From UBA6623 sp965238125 (GTDB lineage: Bacteria > Acidobacteriota > Terriglobia > Bryobacterales > UBA6623), in assembly GCA_965238125.1 (NCBI GenBank), contig OZ250179.1, positions 6,386,001 to 6,450,000 of the forward strand: a stretch of 64,000 nt of DNA. Reading direction: 5' to 3'. The notes under the pieces are model-generated. The model was not told where the DNA came from and made no database searches. It saw nothing but the letters and a program-made list of their open reading frames with translations. The position numbers and the translations under genes were made by a program. Numbering within the stretch: position 1 is the stretch's first letter; every line of letters starts with the position of its first letter. Positions 9,218 through 19,549 of this stretch are shown here, piece after piece.

Positions 9218-9859
9218 ATGAGCACGGCGATTCCGATGAGCGTTCGAGGGTTGGCCGTCGCGGCCGCCTCGGCGCTGTGTCTCGCCTCGTCGGTATTGAC
9301 CGCGGAAAGAGTCGATGTCTACCTCAGTCTGGAAGAAGCGCCGAAGGTGATGTTTCCCGACGCCGATCGCGTTGAACGCAAGGACGTTGCCTCCGACGAA
9401 TCGCTGCGCGCCCGCATGAAACAGCGCATCGGACGGATGAAGCCGAGCATTTGGGAGCCGTTCTACGTCAGCTTCACGGCTTACAAGCAAGAGCAGGTCA
9501 TCGGGTACGCAGTGGTTTGCGAGGAGATCGGCAAACATCGGCCCATTACGCTCATCGTCGCCACCACGCCGGACCTCGTCGTCAAGGATGTTGCGGTGAT
9601 GATGTATCGCGAATCGATCGGCGGTGAGGTTCGGCATCAGGCCTTTCTGAAGCAGTTCGCGCACAAGAAGCTCGAGGACCCCATTGCCGCGCGGCGGGAT
9701 ATCAAGAATATCTCCGGCGCGACGCTGTCCGTGCGGGCGATGAGCCGGGGGGTTCGTAAGGCCCTGGCGTTTCTCGAAGCGACTTACCCGAACCCGCTCG
9801 CTTCAGCCGAGGAGACGGCGCCCGCCTCGCGCATCCCGACGAAAGAGGTCCCGCAATGA
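9218..9859 (+). CDS. Exported FMN-binding domain protein, substrate of ApbE
   Basis: A protein of about 213 residues with a signal-peptide-like N-terminus (AVAAASALCLASSVLTA) and one FMN-binding domain. The flavinylation motif ISGATLS is present, and Thr169 is the residue expected to carry covalently linked FMN, as in the NqrC/RnfG family. ATG 9218 has AGAGGA just upstream and starts 8 bases after the porin stop. Its last codons overlap the apbE start (ATGA), so the two are probably translationally coupled. It likely shuttles electrons outside the cytoplasmic membrane. Confidence 0.85.
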   Translation: MSTAIPMSVRGLAVAAASALCLASSVLTAERVDVYLSLEEAPKVMFPDADRVERKDVASDESLRARMKQRIGRMKPSIWEPFYVSFTAYKQEQVIGYAVVCEEIGKHRPITLIVATTPDLVVKDVAVMMYRESIGGEVRHQAFLKQFAHKKLEDPIAARRDIKNISGATLSVRAMSRGVRKALAFLEATYPNPLASAEETAPASRIPTKEVPQ

Positions 9860-11034
9860 GCCGCGCCGTTGTTGCCGGGCTGATAGCAGCATTGCTCACC
9901 GCCGCCTCGCCCGAAAACGCCGCGACCGAGGACGTGGCGCATGCTGCCGGCGTGCCCTGTCGCCATTCTTGGCGACATGTCCCGGCCGCCCCCGAGACTC
10001 ACGCCTCCGCCGAAAACGAGCACTTCGTTCAGCGCGCCCATTACGTGATGGGCACGATCTTCGAGATCCGCGGTTTCGGAAAAGATCGCGAACAGACGGC
10101 GGAAGCCTTCGAGGCCGCCTTTGCGGAAATTCGCGAGGCGGACGAACTGCTGAGCCACTACCGCGAAGACAGCGCCCTAGCGCGCTTGAACCACGAGGCG
10201 GCTCGCGGGCCGATCGAGGTTGAGCCCGGGCTTTATGACGTCCTGGCTCTCTCGCGGAAATTCGCCGAGCTTTCAGACGGCGCGTTCGACCCCACCGCCG
10301 GGGCGTTGGTCGGTCTGTGGGAAGAAGCCGAGCAAGCCGGCCGGCCGCCGACCGATGAGCAGTTGCAACAGACCTTCCGCCGCGTCGGTTGGCGAAAAGT
10401 CGAGTTGCTCGACGGCGGGCGGGTCCGTTTCCGCACTTCCGGAGTGCGGGTGAATTTCGGCGCGATCGGCAAGGGTTGGGCGCTCGACCGGGCGCTTGAA
10501 GTGCTCAAGCGTCACGGGGTTCGCAACGCTTTGTTGAGCGCGGGGACGAGTACGGTTTACGCGCTGGGCAGCGATCGCTCCGGGCGCGGATGGCGAATTT
10601 CGTTGCGCGATCCGCTCCGGCCCGATGCGGAAGATGTTGAAGACGATGAAGAAGCAGCGGCTTTCTATGTCCGCGACGGCGCCGTTTCGACCTCGGCCGA
10701 CTACGAACGGTCGCTGATGATCGATAACCAACGCTACAGCCATATCATCGATCCGCGCAGCGGCTTGCCGGTAGGCGCGGCACGCGGGCCTGACGACGGG
10801 AAAATCTTGAGCGCGACGGTTCGGGCCCCGAACGCGGCCGAAGCCGACGCGCTTTCGACGGCGGTTTTCGTGATGGGATTGGACAAGGGCCGGGACTTTC
10901 TGAAGCGGGTCGGCCGACAAGGTCGACTGATCGGTCTTGTGGGCGGCGAAGTCCGCCGCCACCGGATCGGTCCGGCGGAGAACGCCGTTTGGGCCGTTCG
11001 ACGGCTCGGCAACCGAATAGACGCACGGCAATAA
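9856..11034 (+). CDS. apbE: FAD:protein FMN transferase
   Basis: A 392-residue ApbE with a signal-like N-terminus, so it should act in the periplasm. Family motifs are in order: YVMGTIFEI, DGAFDPTAGALVGLW, NFGAIGKGWALD, AVSTSADYERS and SHIIDPRSGLPV (the metal/flavin site), then ALSTAVFVMG. ApbE transfers FMN from FAD onto a threonine or serine of target proteins, and the adjacent FMN-binding protein carries exactly such a site. The ATGA overlap with that gene supports coexpression. The pre-catalytic region contains an extra acidic loop (EDVEDDEEAAA). Confidence 0.92.
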   Translation: MSRAVVAGLIAALLTAASPENAATEDVAHAAGVPCRHSWRHVPAAPETHASAENEHFVQRAHYVMGTIFEIRGFGKDREQTAEAFEAAFAEIREADELLSHYREDSALARLNHEAARGPIEVEPGLYDVLALSRKFAELSDGAFDPTAGALVGLWEEAEQAGRPPTDEQLQQTFRRVGWRKVELLDGGRVRFRTSGVRVNFGAIGKGWALDRALEVLKRHGVRNALLSAGTSTVYALGSDRSGRGWRISLRDPLRPDAEDVEDDEEAAAFYVRDGAVSTSADYERSLMIDNQRYSHIIDPRSGLPVGAARGPDDGKILSATVRAPNAAEADALSTAVFVMGLDKGRDFLKRVGRQGRLIGLVGGEVRRHRIGPAENAVWAVRRLGNRIDARQ

Positions 11035-11063
11035 AGATAGACCATCGGCGAAAGGGATAGACG

Positions 11064-11570
11064 ATGCAGGGCAACGGCAACGGCAACGGTATTCGAGCAA
11101 AGAAGTTGAACGCGGCTTTCCGCCGCTGGCGCGGGGTTCACCTCATCACGGGTTTTGTGGTGGCGCTGTGGCTGGTGCTGATGGCGATCACCGGGGTCTT
11201 GATCAATCATCAGGAGGATTTCGGACTGATCGACGTCGAGATCCCCAACGCCTATCTGCCGGCGCATTACAACAATGAATACCATCCCGATTCGAACGGC
11301 CTGCACGTTGTGATCGGCGACCTGCACTCGGGCGCCTTCTTCGGCCCGATTGGCCGCTATATCGGAGACTTGATCGCCCTGCTGATCCTCGTCTCCGTGG
11401 GCTCGGGCCTGTACTCCTACTGGGTCAAGAGGTGCTTGGGCTCGCGCCGGACCAGCGAGACTGAATCCGGCGAGTATCCGTTGTTACAGCCGTTGTTACA
11501 GGATGCTCCGCCCATCGCCGTCGAGCCCCAGCCAACCATGGCGCCTTCGCTCCAACAGATGCGCGAGTAG
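11064..11570 (+). CDS. PepSY-associated membrane protein
   Basis: A 168-residue protein with a transmembrane helix at about 25-47 (ITGFVVALWLVLMAITGVLI) and another at about 97-118 (GDLIALLILVSVGSGLYSYW). Between them is a periplasmic loop containing LHSGAFFGPIGRYIGD. The RRWRGVHLITG opening and the loop are characteristic of PepSY-TM proteins. Such proteins accompany ApbE and FMN-binding proteins in many extracytosolic flavin systems and may move electrons across the membrane. It starts 30 bases after apbE and is probably the last gene of the operon. The C-terminal tail is polar and repetitive (PLLQPLLQ). Confidence 0.75.
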   Translation: MQGNGNGNGIRAKKLNAAFRRWRGVHLITGFVVALWLVLMAITGVLINHQEDFGLIDVEIPNAYLPAHYNNEYHPDSNGLHVVIGDLHSGAFFGPIGRYIGDLIALLILVSVGSGLYSYWVKRCLGSRRTSETESGEYPLLQPLLQDAPPIAVEPQPTMAPSLQQMRE

Positions 11571-11575
11571 GGTTC

Positions 11576-11620
11576 CGTGTCGCCGAGTTACGTGTCGCCG
11601 AATCACGTGTCGCCGAGGTG
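11576..11620 (+). repeat. 15-bp-period tandem repeat, array A (three units)
   Basis: CGTGTCGCCGAGTTA, CGTGTCGCCGAATCA and CGTGTCGCCGAGGTG follow one another exactly in register, beginning 6 bases after the stop codon of the PepSY protein. Related arrays lie at 19201-19260, at 19482-19526 (inverted), and in frame within a glycosyltransferase gene near 27463-27507. Confidence 0.8.
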
Positions 11621-11647
11621 CACGGAGAGTGTCCGACGCCGGGCCGG

Positions 11648-11674
11648 CAGTGGGGCAGGTCTCCAGGCCTGCCC
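11648..11674 (-). repeat. Dispersed palindromic repeat, copy 3
   Basis: CAGTGGGGCAGGTCTCC then AGGCCTGCCC: the copy at 1071 in inverted orientation, lying between the convergent PepSY and tmk genes. Confidence 0.75.
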
Positions 11675-11706
11675 TTCCCCAACCCGTTTAATCCGCGAGT
11701 CGGGCG

Positions 11707-12363
11707 TCATCCCGGCGCGCCGTGCCGCTCAAGGACCGGCGCTACCGCGCTTTCAATGGCCGCCGCCGTTTCTTGGACCGTGCCACCTGCATCGATCGTC
11801 TTGATGCGCTTGGGTTGTTGACGCGCCAGTTCGAGGTACGCGCCGCGAACTTTTTCGAAAAACGCCGAGCCTTCCTTCTCCATGCGGCTTTCGTCCGCGG
11901 TTTCTTGCTCGTTGCGCTCCAGAGCGCGGCCCACGCCGGTTTCCGGGTCGATGTCGAGCAGCAAGGTCAAGTCGGGTTGAACGCCCGCGCAGGCGACATG
12001 CTCGATTGCCCGCACGGCCTCGACGCCCAGGCCCCGCCCGTAGCCCTGATAAGCCACGGTGGCATCGGTGAAGCGATCGGCGATCACGATCTTGCCGGCA
12101 TCGAGCGCGGGCGTGATGACCTCGGCGATATTTTGAGCGCGGGAAGCGAAGTAGAGCAACAGTTCGGGAATCGGCCGCAAGTCCTGATTGGCCGCGTCGA
12201 GAAGAATCTCACGAATGCGCCGGCCCGACCGCGTCCCGCCCGGTTCTTGCGCAACGACGACGGAATACCCCTTGGCCTCCAGGCTGTGCCGCAAACGCTC
12301 CAATTGGGTCGTTTTGCCGCTGCCGTCAACGCCTTCCAAGCTGATGAAAATGCCGTTTCGCAA
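11707..12363 (-). CDS. tmk: Thymidylate kinase
   Basis: A 218-residue dTMP kinase of normal length. It has the P-loop GVDGSGKTT (about 11-19), the substrate motif QEPGGTRSGRRIRE, IADRFTDATVAYQGYGRG (the DR motif) and the LID region near RMEKEGSAFFEKVRGAY. It phosphorylates dTMP to dTDP with ATP in the cytosol. It faces the PepSY gene and is divergent from the HEAT-repeat gene, 136 bases away. Confidence 0.95.
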   Translation of the reverse strand: MRNGIFISLEGVDGSGKTTQLERLRHSLEAKGYSVVVAQEPGGTRSGRRIREILLDAANQDLRPIPELLLYFASRAQNIAEVITPALDAGKIVIADRFTDATVAYQGYGRGLGVEAVRAIEHVACAGVQPDLTLLLDIDPETGVGRALERNEQETADESRMEKEGSAFFEKVRGAYLELARQQPKRIKTIDAGGTVQETAAAIESAVAPVLERHGAPG

Positions 12364-12499
12364 GCTGCAATTATAACCTCCCGGCCGTCATGGATTACCG
12401 CGCTTAAAAGACGTCGGACTCGTTGGCGGGGGGCGCTCCCGCCGCTCACCATAGCAAGTCCCTGCGAATTCCAGGCGGCCCGGTATACTGGTTACTCGC

Positions 12500-13378
12500 A
12501 TGCCCGAGCCTTCTCCCGAGACAACCCGACCAGCGGCTTCGCGCAAGGCCACCCTGATGGTTTCGGCCCTCTCGATGCTGATTGTCGTGATGATTTTTCT
12601 GTTCTGGCGCGGAACATGGTTCGGGCGGGAACTCAGCGACGCGGAGATCCGCGAATATCTCGCCGACGAGGAAAGACCGCGCCGCGCGCAGCATGCGCTG
12701 GCACGGATTTCCGACCGCCTGGACCGCGGTGACCGCTCGGTCATGCGTTGGTACCCGGCCGTGACCGCCCTCTCCGACCATCCGCTCACTCAACTCAGGG
12801 CTAACGTCGCTTGGGTGATGGGGCAGGACAACGCCGAGCCCGCTTTCCACAAAAAGCTCCGTGAAATGCTTGGGGACTCGGAGCCGCTCGTGCGCCGCAA
12901 CGCCGCGCTGTCGCTGATCCGCTTCGGCGACAATGCCGGGCACTCGGAGCTGCGCGCCATGCTCGAGGACTACACCGTGCTCAGCCCCCACCAGGGCGTC
13001 TTCCTGAACCGCCTAGACGAGGGTGACGTCGTCGCCGCCGGCACTCTACTCGCGCGAGTCGAGGTTGAGGGAGAAGAGGAGGCGTTGGAAATCCGTTCCC
13101 CGGTTCCCGGTATTGTCGAGGAACATTTACTGGAAGACGGCGCCGCGATCACCCCCGGCGCCCGGGTGGTGCGGCTCGGCCCTGACGCGTCGCACATTTT
13201 CGAAGCCCTGCGCGGGCTCTACTTGATCGGGACCGCCGAAGACATTGAAGCCGTGCGGCGATACTATCGCCCGCGAGAGGACATGTCGGCAAGCGTCGCC
13301 GAGCAAGCCCAACTCACCGTGGAAGCGATTCGCGAACGTGCTTCCCAACAGACGCCGCCGGGAGCGCCTACCCAATAG
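12500..13378 (+). CDS. Membrane-anchored HEAT-repeat protein with a lipoyl-like barrel domain
   Basis: A 292-residue protein with one N-terminal transmembrane segment (about residues 22-37, MLIVVMIFLFW). HEAT-like helices follow (about 45-160, including LRANVAWVMGQ and VRRNAALSLIRFGD). A stretch at about 165-232 reads like a biotinyl/lipoyl-type barrel hairpin: GDVVAAGTLLARVEV, RSPVPGIVEEHLLEDGAAI, PGARVVRLGP. There is no MKM or DK lysine, so it is not a biotin or lipoate carrier. It resembles the barrel of membrane-fusion (HlyD-like) proteins. I know no family with this combination. It stands alone between tmk and the purine genes. Confidence 0.65.
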   Translation: MPEPSPETTRPAASRKATLMVSALSMLIVVMIFLFWRGTWFGRELSDAEIREYLADEERPRRAQHALARISDRLDRGDRSVMRWYPAVTALSDHPLTQLRANVAWVMGQDNAEPAFHKKLREMLGDSEPLVRRNAALSLIRFGDNAGHSELRAMLEDYTVLSPHQGVFLNRLDEGDVVAAGTLLARVEVEGEEEALEIRSPVPGIVEEHLLEDGAAITPGARVVRLGPDASHIFEALRGLYLIGTAEDIEAVRRYYRPREDMSASVAEQAQLTVEAIRERASQQTPPGAPTQ

Positions 13379-13424
13379 CGGGTCGGGCGCCATCCGCGCG
13401 GACGGACGCGGCGCCGCTACGGGC

Positions 13425-14851
<1,427 letters not shown>

Positions 14852-14852
<1 letters not shown>

Positions 14853-17107
14853 TATTGCGCCAAGGTCCTTTCAAGTGACGTGGCCCAGGGTTCGTGCAAC
14901 TCGTCGACGGGCCGATCGAACAGCTTCGCTCCGTTTACGGACACGGCGAGCCGTCCCTCGACCGTTTCTCCGATCTCGACGGCCTCAACCTCGCAATCGG
15001 CGGCGGCCGCGAGGACATCACGGACGGCATCTTCCGCGACCGACAGCAAGATCCGCGACGGCGCTTCGTGAAACAGCAAATAGTACGCTGGTATTTCGGA
15101 ATCAAGCTCGATCGTCGCGCCGATGCCGGCGGCCCCAAACGACGATTCCGCGGCGGCGACGGCCAGCCCGCCGTCGCTGAGATCGTGAGCCGATTCCGCC
15201 AAACCCGCCTTCACGATGCGCCGGGCCGCCGCGTGAACGCGCTTCTCATAATCCATATCGAGCGCGGGGGGCAATCCCCACACCTCGCCGACGATAACCT
15301 TGGCGTATTGCGAGCTTCCAAAACGCCGCTCGATTTGCGCGTCGGCGTCCGTCGCGCTCGGCAGAAGTCCGCCCAGCAAGACCAGTCGGCGTCCGGATTT
15401 TCGGAAATGTATGCCCGGCGGAGGGTCTTGATGAGCGAGCAACCCGACTATGCCCATCACCGGCGTCGGGTAAATCCCCTCACCGAGCGTTTCGTTATAG
15501 AGGCTGACGTTGCCGCCGGTAATCGGCGTTTCGAAATGCCGGCAAGCCTCGCCCATTCCTTCGATGGCTTCGATGAGTTGGGCCATGATCTCGGGCTTTT
15601 CGGGGTTGCCGAAATTGAGGCAGTTCGTCGCCGCCATCGGCTCGGCCCCGACTGTCGCGAGATTGCGGCAACACTCGGCCACGGCCAGCTTGACGCCTTC
15701 GCGAGGGTCGAGCGCGCAGAATCGCCCGTTGCCGTCGAGCGCCATGGCCAGCGAAACACCGGCTTCCTTGACGCGAACGACCGCTGCGTCGCCTCCGGGC
15801 CCCGCCGTGGTATTGGTGCGAACCATGTAATCGTATTGCTCGAAGATCCAGCGCTTCGAGCAGATATCGGGCGAGCTAAGCAACGTCACGAGATCGTCGC
15901 CGAACCCGGCCGTTTCCGACAGATCGATCGCCGGCCCGTCGAGCGGCGCGGTGCGCGGCGGCGTCGAAGCCGGCCGGTCATAGAGCGGCGCGTCGTCGGT
16001 CAGCAGCGGATTCGGCACCTCGGCGACCACCTCGCCGTGATTCTTGACGCGCAGCAGACCGTCGCCGGTGACGACGCCGATCTCGGCCGCGTCCAAACCC
16101 CATTTGCGAAAAACGTCGTACACTTCCTGCTCGCGGCCGCGCTCGGCGACGAGCAGCATCCGCTCTTGCGATTCCGACAGCATGATCTCGTAGGGCGTCA
16201 TGCCGCTTTCGCGCTGCGGGACGTGTTTCAAGTCGATCTCGATGCCGCTGCCGCCGCGCCCGCCCATCTCGCACGTCGAGCAGGTCAACCCCGCCGCCCC
16301 CATGTCTTGAATACCCTCGATCGCGCCCGTTTCCATCGCTTCGAGACAGGCTTCGAGCAGCAACTTTTCGAGAAACGGATCCCCCACTTGGACATTCGGC
16401 CGCTTCTCTTCCGATTCTTCGTCGAATTCGCTCGACGCCATCGAGGCCCCGTGAATGCCGTCCTTGCCCGTCTTGGCCCCGACGTAAATCACTGGGTTGC
16501 CGACGCCCGACGCCTGCCCAAAGAAAATCTTGTCCTTGCGAAAGATGCCCAACGCGAAAGCGTTGACCAGAGGATTGCCGCCGTACCCCGGCTCGAAAAT
16601 ACACTCGCCCCCGACGGTGGGGACGCCGAAACAATTGCCGTAGTGGCTGATGCCGCCCACGACGCCACTGACGATATGGCGATTACGGGCGCCCGTTTCC
16701 GCGTCGTCGAGCATGCCGAAGCGCAGCGAATCCATGACGGCGATCGGCCGCGCCCCCATGGTGAAGATGTCGCGAAGAATGCCGCCGACGCCTGTCGCCG
16801 CCCCCTGAAACGGTTCAATGAAGCTGGGATGGTTGTGCGACTCGATCTTGAACGCCGCCGCCCAGCCGCCGCCGATGTCGATAATGCCGGCGTTTTCGCC
16901 CGGTCCGACCAGAACGTTCTTGCCGTCGGTTGGCAGCTTTTTCAAATGCAGGCGCGAGCTCTTGTAGGAGCAATGCTCGCTCCACATCACGCTGATAATA
17001 CCCAGCTCGGTGAGCGTCGGCTCGCGGCCGAGGCGGTCGAGGATACGGCTGTGCTCCTCTGCAGTCAGCCCGTGTTGTGCGATCAGATCGGCGGTCAACG
17101 TGACCAT
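14852..17107 (-). CDS. purL: Phosphoribosylformylglycinamidine synthase, large subunit (PurL, short type)
   Basis: A 751-residue short-type PurL with the two duplicated AIR-synthase-like halves. Visible motifs include SEHCSYKSSRLHLK, VGPGENAGIIDIGGGWAA, ESHNHPS, QDMGAAGLTCSTCEM and, in the second half, VAECCRNLATVGAEP and HDLSDGGLAVA. It converts FGAR to FGAM with ATP, using ammonia from PurQ. It lies 11 bases downstream of purQ and overlaps purF. Short-type PurL normally needs the small protein PurS, which I do not see next to this operon. Confidence 0.96.
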
Positions 17108-17118
17108 CGGTTTTTCGA

Positions 17119-17820
17119 TTAGCGGGCCGCGCCGACCAGGGCGGCGGTCATGGAACGAAATACGGCCAAGCCGTCGGTCGACCCCATGGCGGGGTCCGAC
17201 GCGCGTTCCGGATGCGGCATCATGCCCAGCACATTGCGGCCTTCACTCAAGACGCCGGCAATATTCCTCAACGAGCCGTTGGGATTGGCCTCGTCGGTGA
17301 CGTGGCCGGCGGCATCGCAGTAACGGAAAGCGACGCGGTCTTGTTCTTCCAGTTGGTCGAGCGTCGCTTCGTCGGCGTAGTAGCAACCGTCGCCGTGCGC
17401 AATGGGGACCGCAAGCGGGCGGTCGTTTTCCAACGCATGGGTAAAGGACGAGTCCCGCGTCTCAGTTTTGAGATGAACCGTGCGGCACACAAAGCGCAGA
17501 TTACGGTTGCGGATCAACGCTCCGGGCAATAACCCGCTCTCGACCAGAATCTGAAAACCGTTGCAGATGCCGATCACCAGCCCGCCCGAGTCGGCGAACT
17601 TCTTGACCGCTCCGATCACGGGCGAAAAGCGCGCGATCGCCCCGGGGCGAAGATAGTCCCCGTAAGAGAACCCGCCCGGCAGCAGCACCGCGTCAAGGCC
17701 CGACAGGTCCTCGGACTCATGCCAGACGAACGAGGCCTCGCGCCCGAGGTTGGCCCGCACGGCATAGTAGGCATCATGATCACAATTGGAACCGGGAAAC
17801 AAAACAACGCCGAATTTCAT
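17119..17820 (-). CDS. purQ: Phosphoribosylformylglycinamidine synthase, glutaminase subunit
   Basis: A 233-residue class I glutamine amidotransferase. Motifs are VVLFPGSNCDHDAYYA, LPGGFSYGDYLRPGAIA, the nucleophile Cys in GICNGFQIL, and HPERA with the catalytic His/Glu. It releases ammonia for PurL. It is the first gene of the leftward purQ-purL-purF operon. A purine-rich ribosome site (AGGAAAGGG) precedes the ATG. Confidence 0.96.
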   Translation of the reverse strand: MKFGVVLFPGSNCDHDAYYAVRANLGREASFVWHESEDLSGLDAVLLPGGFSYGDYLRPGAIARFSPVIGAVKKFADSGGLVIGICNGFQILVESGLLPGALIRNRNLRFVCRTVHLKTETRDSSFTHALENDRPLAVPIAHGDGCYYADEATLDQLEEQDRVAFRYCDAAGHVTDEANPNGSLRNIAGVLSEGRNVLGMMPHPERASDPAMGSTDGLAVFRSMTAALVGAAR

Positions 17821-18115
17821 GTGCCCTTTCCTGGGAACCGAGAGGGCGAATCAGCCGGGACTCGCTCCGCAAACGGTAAAGAAAAGAATACGGACGCAAC
17901 ACGGGGGTGAGAGGAGTTTCCGAAGAGTCCGATCACCCGAGTGAGGTTCACGATCGCTGCTATTTCCTGGGAAGCTTGAAGGGAAGCTCCAGTGTAACAT
18001 TTCGGCGCGCGGAGGGGATTAACCGCGGCCGGCGTTCCGGCGTTGTTTCGCTCGCTCCCCGGAGTGGAGTACGATGTTGAATTGTCGCCGTCCGGCGGCC
18101 CGGAGGAACCGATCC
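17821..18115. other. Intergenic region between purQ and the SMP-30 gene
   Basis: 295 bases between divergent genes. It must contain the pur promoter and the promoter of the exported SMP-30 protein. I see no purS-sized reading frame of the right kind and no riboswitch I can recognise. Confidence 0.4.
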
Positions 18116-19198
18116 ATGATGCCTACGAAGCAAGCACAACCGCGAAATTCTCTCAACCGCCGCACCTGGCTCAAAACCGCGGCATTCGGAGCCGCTTCCG
18201 CCCTCGCGGCCCCGGCCGCCGAGCGGGATTGGAGCGGCAAGAACCCGATCCGCTACCCCGATCCCGATATCGTCGTCCTCGACAAACGCTTCGCCCAATA
18301 TAAGTTGGGCAACACGCCGATCCAGCGTCTGCACACCGGGACCCTGTGGGCCGAAGGACCCGCCTGGAACGGCGTGGGGCGCTATCTCGTATGGAGCGAC
18401 ATCCCCAATGACGTGCAGTACCGTTGGCTTGAGGAAGACGGTCACGTCAGTGTTTTCCGCAGCCCGGCCGGCAACAGCAACGGCAATACCTTCGACTACG
18501 AGGGCCGCCAGATTTCTTGCGAGCACGGCAATCGCCGTGTGGTTCGCTACGAGTACAACGGCACGACGACCGTGTTGGCCGACGAATGGCAAGGCAAGCG
18601 CTTGAACGCCCCTAATGACGCTATCGTCCACCCCGATGGCGGCATCTGGTTCACCGACCCCGGCTACGGCAGCTTAATGCATTACGAGGGCAACAAAGGG
18701 CCGCTCGAAATCAAGGAAGCCGTTTACCGCATCGACCCCGCCTCGGGTCAAATGGAAATGGTCACCGATGAAATCTACAAGCCCAACGGGCTGTGTTTTT
18801 CCCCCGACTATAAGAAGCTCTACATCGCCGATACCGGCTCGTCGCACTATCCTGAAGCCGCCAAGGAAATCAAGGTGTGGGATATCGTTGACAAGAAGAG
18901 CCTGCGCAACGGGAAGCGCTTCGTCTCGATGGAACTCGAGGGCGTCGGGACGGGCCAAGCCGACGGCATTCGCGCCGATGTGGACGGCAATGTCTGGTCC
19001 AGCGCCGGGTGGGTCGGCGACGGCTACGACGGTGTCCATATCTTCGCGCCCGACGGCACGCGCATTGGCCAAATCCGCCTGCCCGAGATGTGCTCGAACG
19101 TCTGTTTCGGCGGCAGGAAACGCAATCGCCTATTCATGACAGGCAGCCAATCGCTCTACGCGGTTTACGTGGAGACCCAGGGGGCGCACATTACTTGA
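18116..19198 (+). CDS. Exported SMP-30/gluconolactonase-family protein
   Basis: A protein of about 360 residues. ATG 18116 gives a Tat signal: NRRTWLKTAAFGAASALAAPAAE carries the twin arginine, so it is exported folded. The mature part is a six-bladed propeller of the gluconolactonase type, with the metal and substrate segments GTLWAEGPAW, LNAPNDAIVHPDGGIWFTDP, KPNGLCFSPD and DGIRADVDGNVWSS. The family hydrolyses sugar lactones such as gluconolactone. It is monocistronic. A 15-bp tandem repeat array begins 2 bases after the stop. Confidence 0.85.
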   Translation: MMPTKQAQPRNSLNRRTWLKTAAFGAASALAAPAAERDWSGKNPIRYPDPDIVVLDKRFAQYKLGNTPIQRLHTGTLWAEGPAWNGVGRYLVWSDIPNDVQYRWLEEDGHVSVFRSPAGNSNGNTFDYEGRQISCEHGNRRVVRYEYNGTTTVLADEWQGKRLNAPNDAIVHPDGGIWFTDPGYGSLMHYEGNKGPLEIKEAVYRIDPASGQMEMVTDEIYKPNGLCFSPDYKKLYIADTGSSHYPEAAKEIKVWDIVDKKSLRNGKRFVSMELEGVGTGQADGIRADVDGNVWSSAGWVGDGYDGVHIFAPDGTRIGQIRLPEMCSNVCFGGRKRNRLFMTGSQSLYAVYVETQGAHIT

Positions 19199-19200
19199 GT

Positions 19201-19260
19201 CGTGACGCCGGGGTACGTGACGCCGAATCAGGTGTCGGCGGGGCACGGGTCGCCAACGTA
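19201..19260 (+). repeat. 15-bp-period tandem repeat, array B (four units)
   Basis: CGTGACGCCGGGGTA, CGTGACGCCGAATCA, GGTGTCGGCGGGGCA and CGGGTCGCCAACGTA are exactly in register. The array begins right after the SMP-30 stop codon, as array A does after its gene. Confidence 0.8.
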
Positions 19261-19369
19261 TAGCGGAGCCTGTGGTGTCTTCCTCTAGCGGCGTTCGCCG
19301 CTTGATTGCTCCCCCATGGGCTGGTCCTTCCAGGGCCGGTAAGACGCGACCAACCGAGCCTCCCGTGGG

Positions 19370-19396
19370 CGAACGACCGGCGCCGCCGGTCGTTCG
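19370..19396. terminator. Perfect 13-bp inverted repeat, likely two-way terminator
   Basis: CGAACGACCGGCG, one base, then CGCCGGTCGTTCG: a perfect hairpin in the middle of the 340-base space between the SMP-30 gene and the ABC genes. It could end transcription from the left gene, but no T run follows. Further CCGGT-rich inverted repeats lie at 19410-19440. Confidence 0.5.
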
Positions 19397-19481
19397 GGGG
19401 CCTGGGGCGGGTCCAAGAAACCGGTCGCCCCGCGGCCGGTTCCCTCTCGACCCGGCTCACGGTTAACGGTTACGGCTCACG

Positions 19482-19526
19482 TACCCCGACGACACCTACC
19501 CCGGCGACGCGTAATTCGGCGTCACG
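19482..19526 (-). repeat. 15-bp-period tandem repeat, array C (three units, inverted)
   Basis: Read on the minus strand: CGTGACGCCGAATTA, CGCGTCGCCGGGGTA, GGTGTCGTCGGGGTA. It is the mirror of array B across the same intergenic space and ends about 15-24 bases before the ABC ATPase start. A unit of another repeat (CTCACGGTTAACGG, 19457-19470) sits beside it; a relative is at 38703-38726. Confidence 0.78.
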
Positions 19527-19549
19527 TCCCCTGTGTTATCGTGCGAAAG

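Noticed and set aside
14894..17122. 742-residue plus-strand frame opposite purL
   Set aside because: It is an antisense shadow of purL, arginine-rich and without domains.
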